A DNA stretch of 64,000 nt from JADLDB01 sp040755835 (GTDB taxonomy: Bacteria; Myxococcota; Myxococcia; Myxococcales; Myxococcaceae). The position numbers and the translations under genes were made by a program. Position 1 is the first letter of the stretch. Each line of letters begins with the position of its first letter. Below the pieces are notes generated by a model. That model made no database searches. It saw only the letters and a list, made by a program, of their open reading frames with translations, and was not told where the DNA came from. The stretch is taken from NCBI GenBank assembly GCA_040755835.1, contig JBFMAB010000025.1, positions 171,373 to 235,372 of the forward strand. The letters run 5' to 3'. Of this stretch, positions 63,980 through 64,000 are shown piece after piece.

Positions 63980-64000
63980 CGTCCCGGCGGCTGCGAAGCA
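63930..64000 (+). CDS. Start of a further gene (cut by window edge)
   Basis: ATG 63930 has AAAGGAG 5 nt upstream and reads MARKQKVESKEESVKGDVPA before the edge. It overlaps the lipoprotein's last codons in another frame. The start is Lys/Glu-rich and soluble. Product unknown. Confidence 0.6.
   Translation, partial: MARKQKVESKEESVKGDVPAAAK

Overview
The window is chromosomal DNA from a high-GC bacterium, almost certainly a myxobacterium or close relative (phylum Myxococcota). The evidence is the very high GC with strong GC3 bias, many lipoproteins with Gly-rich or GGGTGGG-type linkers, Ser/Thr kinases with PEGA or TPR partners, a subtilase ending in a MYXO-CTERM-like Gly-Cys/hydrophobic/Arg tail, NtrC-type regulators, and an HprK-RapZ pair. 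No rRNA, tRNA, CRISPR array, prophage or intact insertion sequence was seen. Genes are closely packed on both strands, many with 4-nt ATGA/GTGA overlaps.

Layout. 0-6.5 kb: a partial Ser/Thr kinase, a GT22-like mannosyltransferase, a lone Flp-type pilin, a degenerate kinase, then hprK-rapZ. 6.4-11.3 kb: a Gre-like factor, a secreted HExxH protease lipoprotein, two tandem PaaI thioesterases and small membrane or lipoproteins. 11.4-17.7 kb: a DinG helicase with a zinc-ribbon membrane protein, a DUF481-like barrel and a large EF-hand membrane protein. 17.8-25.2 kb: a Rieske oxygenase, lipoproteins, an M50 protease, a subtilase and a matrixin-like metalloprotease fused in frame to a second secreted protein, followed by a 750-nt gap with degenerate tandem repeats. 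25.2-29 kb: a three-gene two-component cluster (receiver, receiver-PAS-kinase, NtrC regulator) with a candidate sigma-54 site. 29-35.6 kb: dnaN, a pterin carbinolamine dehydratase, a K+ channel, an Fe-S photolyase, and an AbiEi/DUF559-like gene behind a 44-nt palindrome.

35.7-45.8 kb is the untidiest part: gene remnants, a 663-residue protein of unknown role, a DUF4178/small protein/DUF350/barrel operon, a shortened nucleotidyltransferase, and a thioredoxin-like lipoprotein frame with an in-frame TAG and an in-frame TGA next to a Cys codon. 46-54.5 kb: an SsnA-like amidohydrolase, a frameshifted methyltransferase, a selenium-dependent-type xanthine dehydrogenase, a cyclic-nucleotide-binding protein and lspA. 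54.5-64 kb: lipoproteins, an SMP-30/strictosidine-synthase-like protein, a response regulator, korB-korA, and a kinase-TPR-lipoprotein group running off the right edge.

Recurring themes are envelope and secretion proteins, signalling by phosphorylation, and short decaying genes. At least seven genes lack a Shine-Dalgarno sequence but carry a TAnnnT box 6-10 nt before the start codon, which suggests leaderless transcripts. Functions are inferred from motifs read by eye; no database search was possible.
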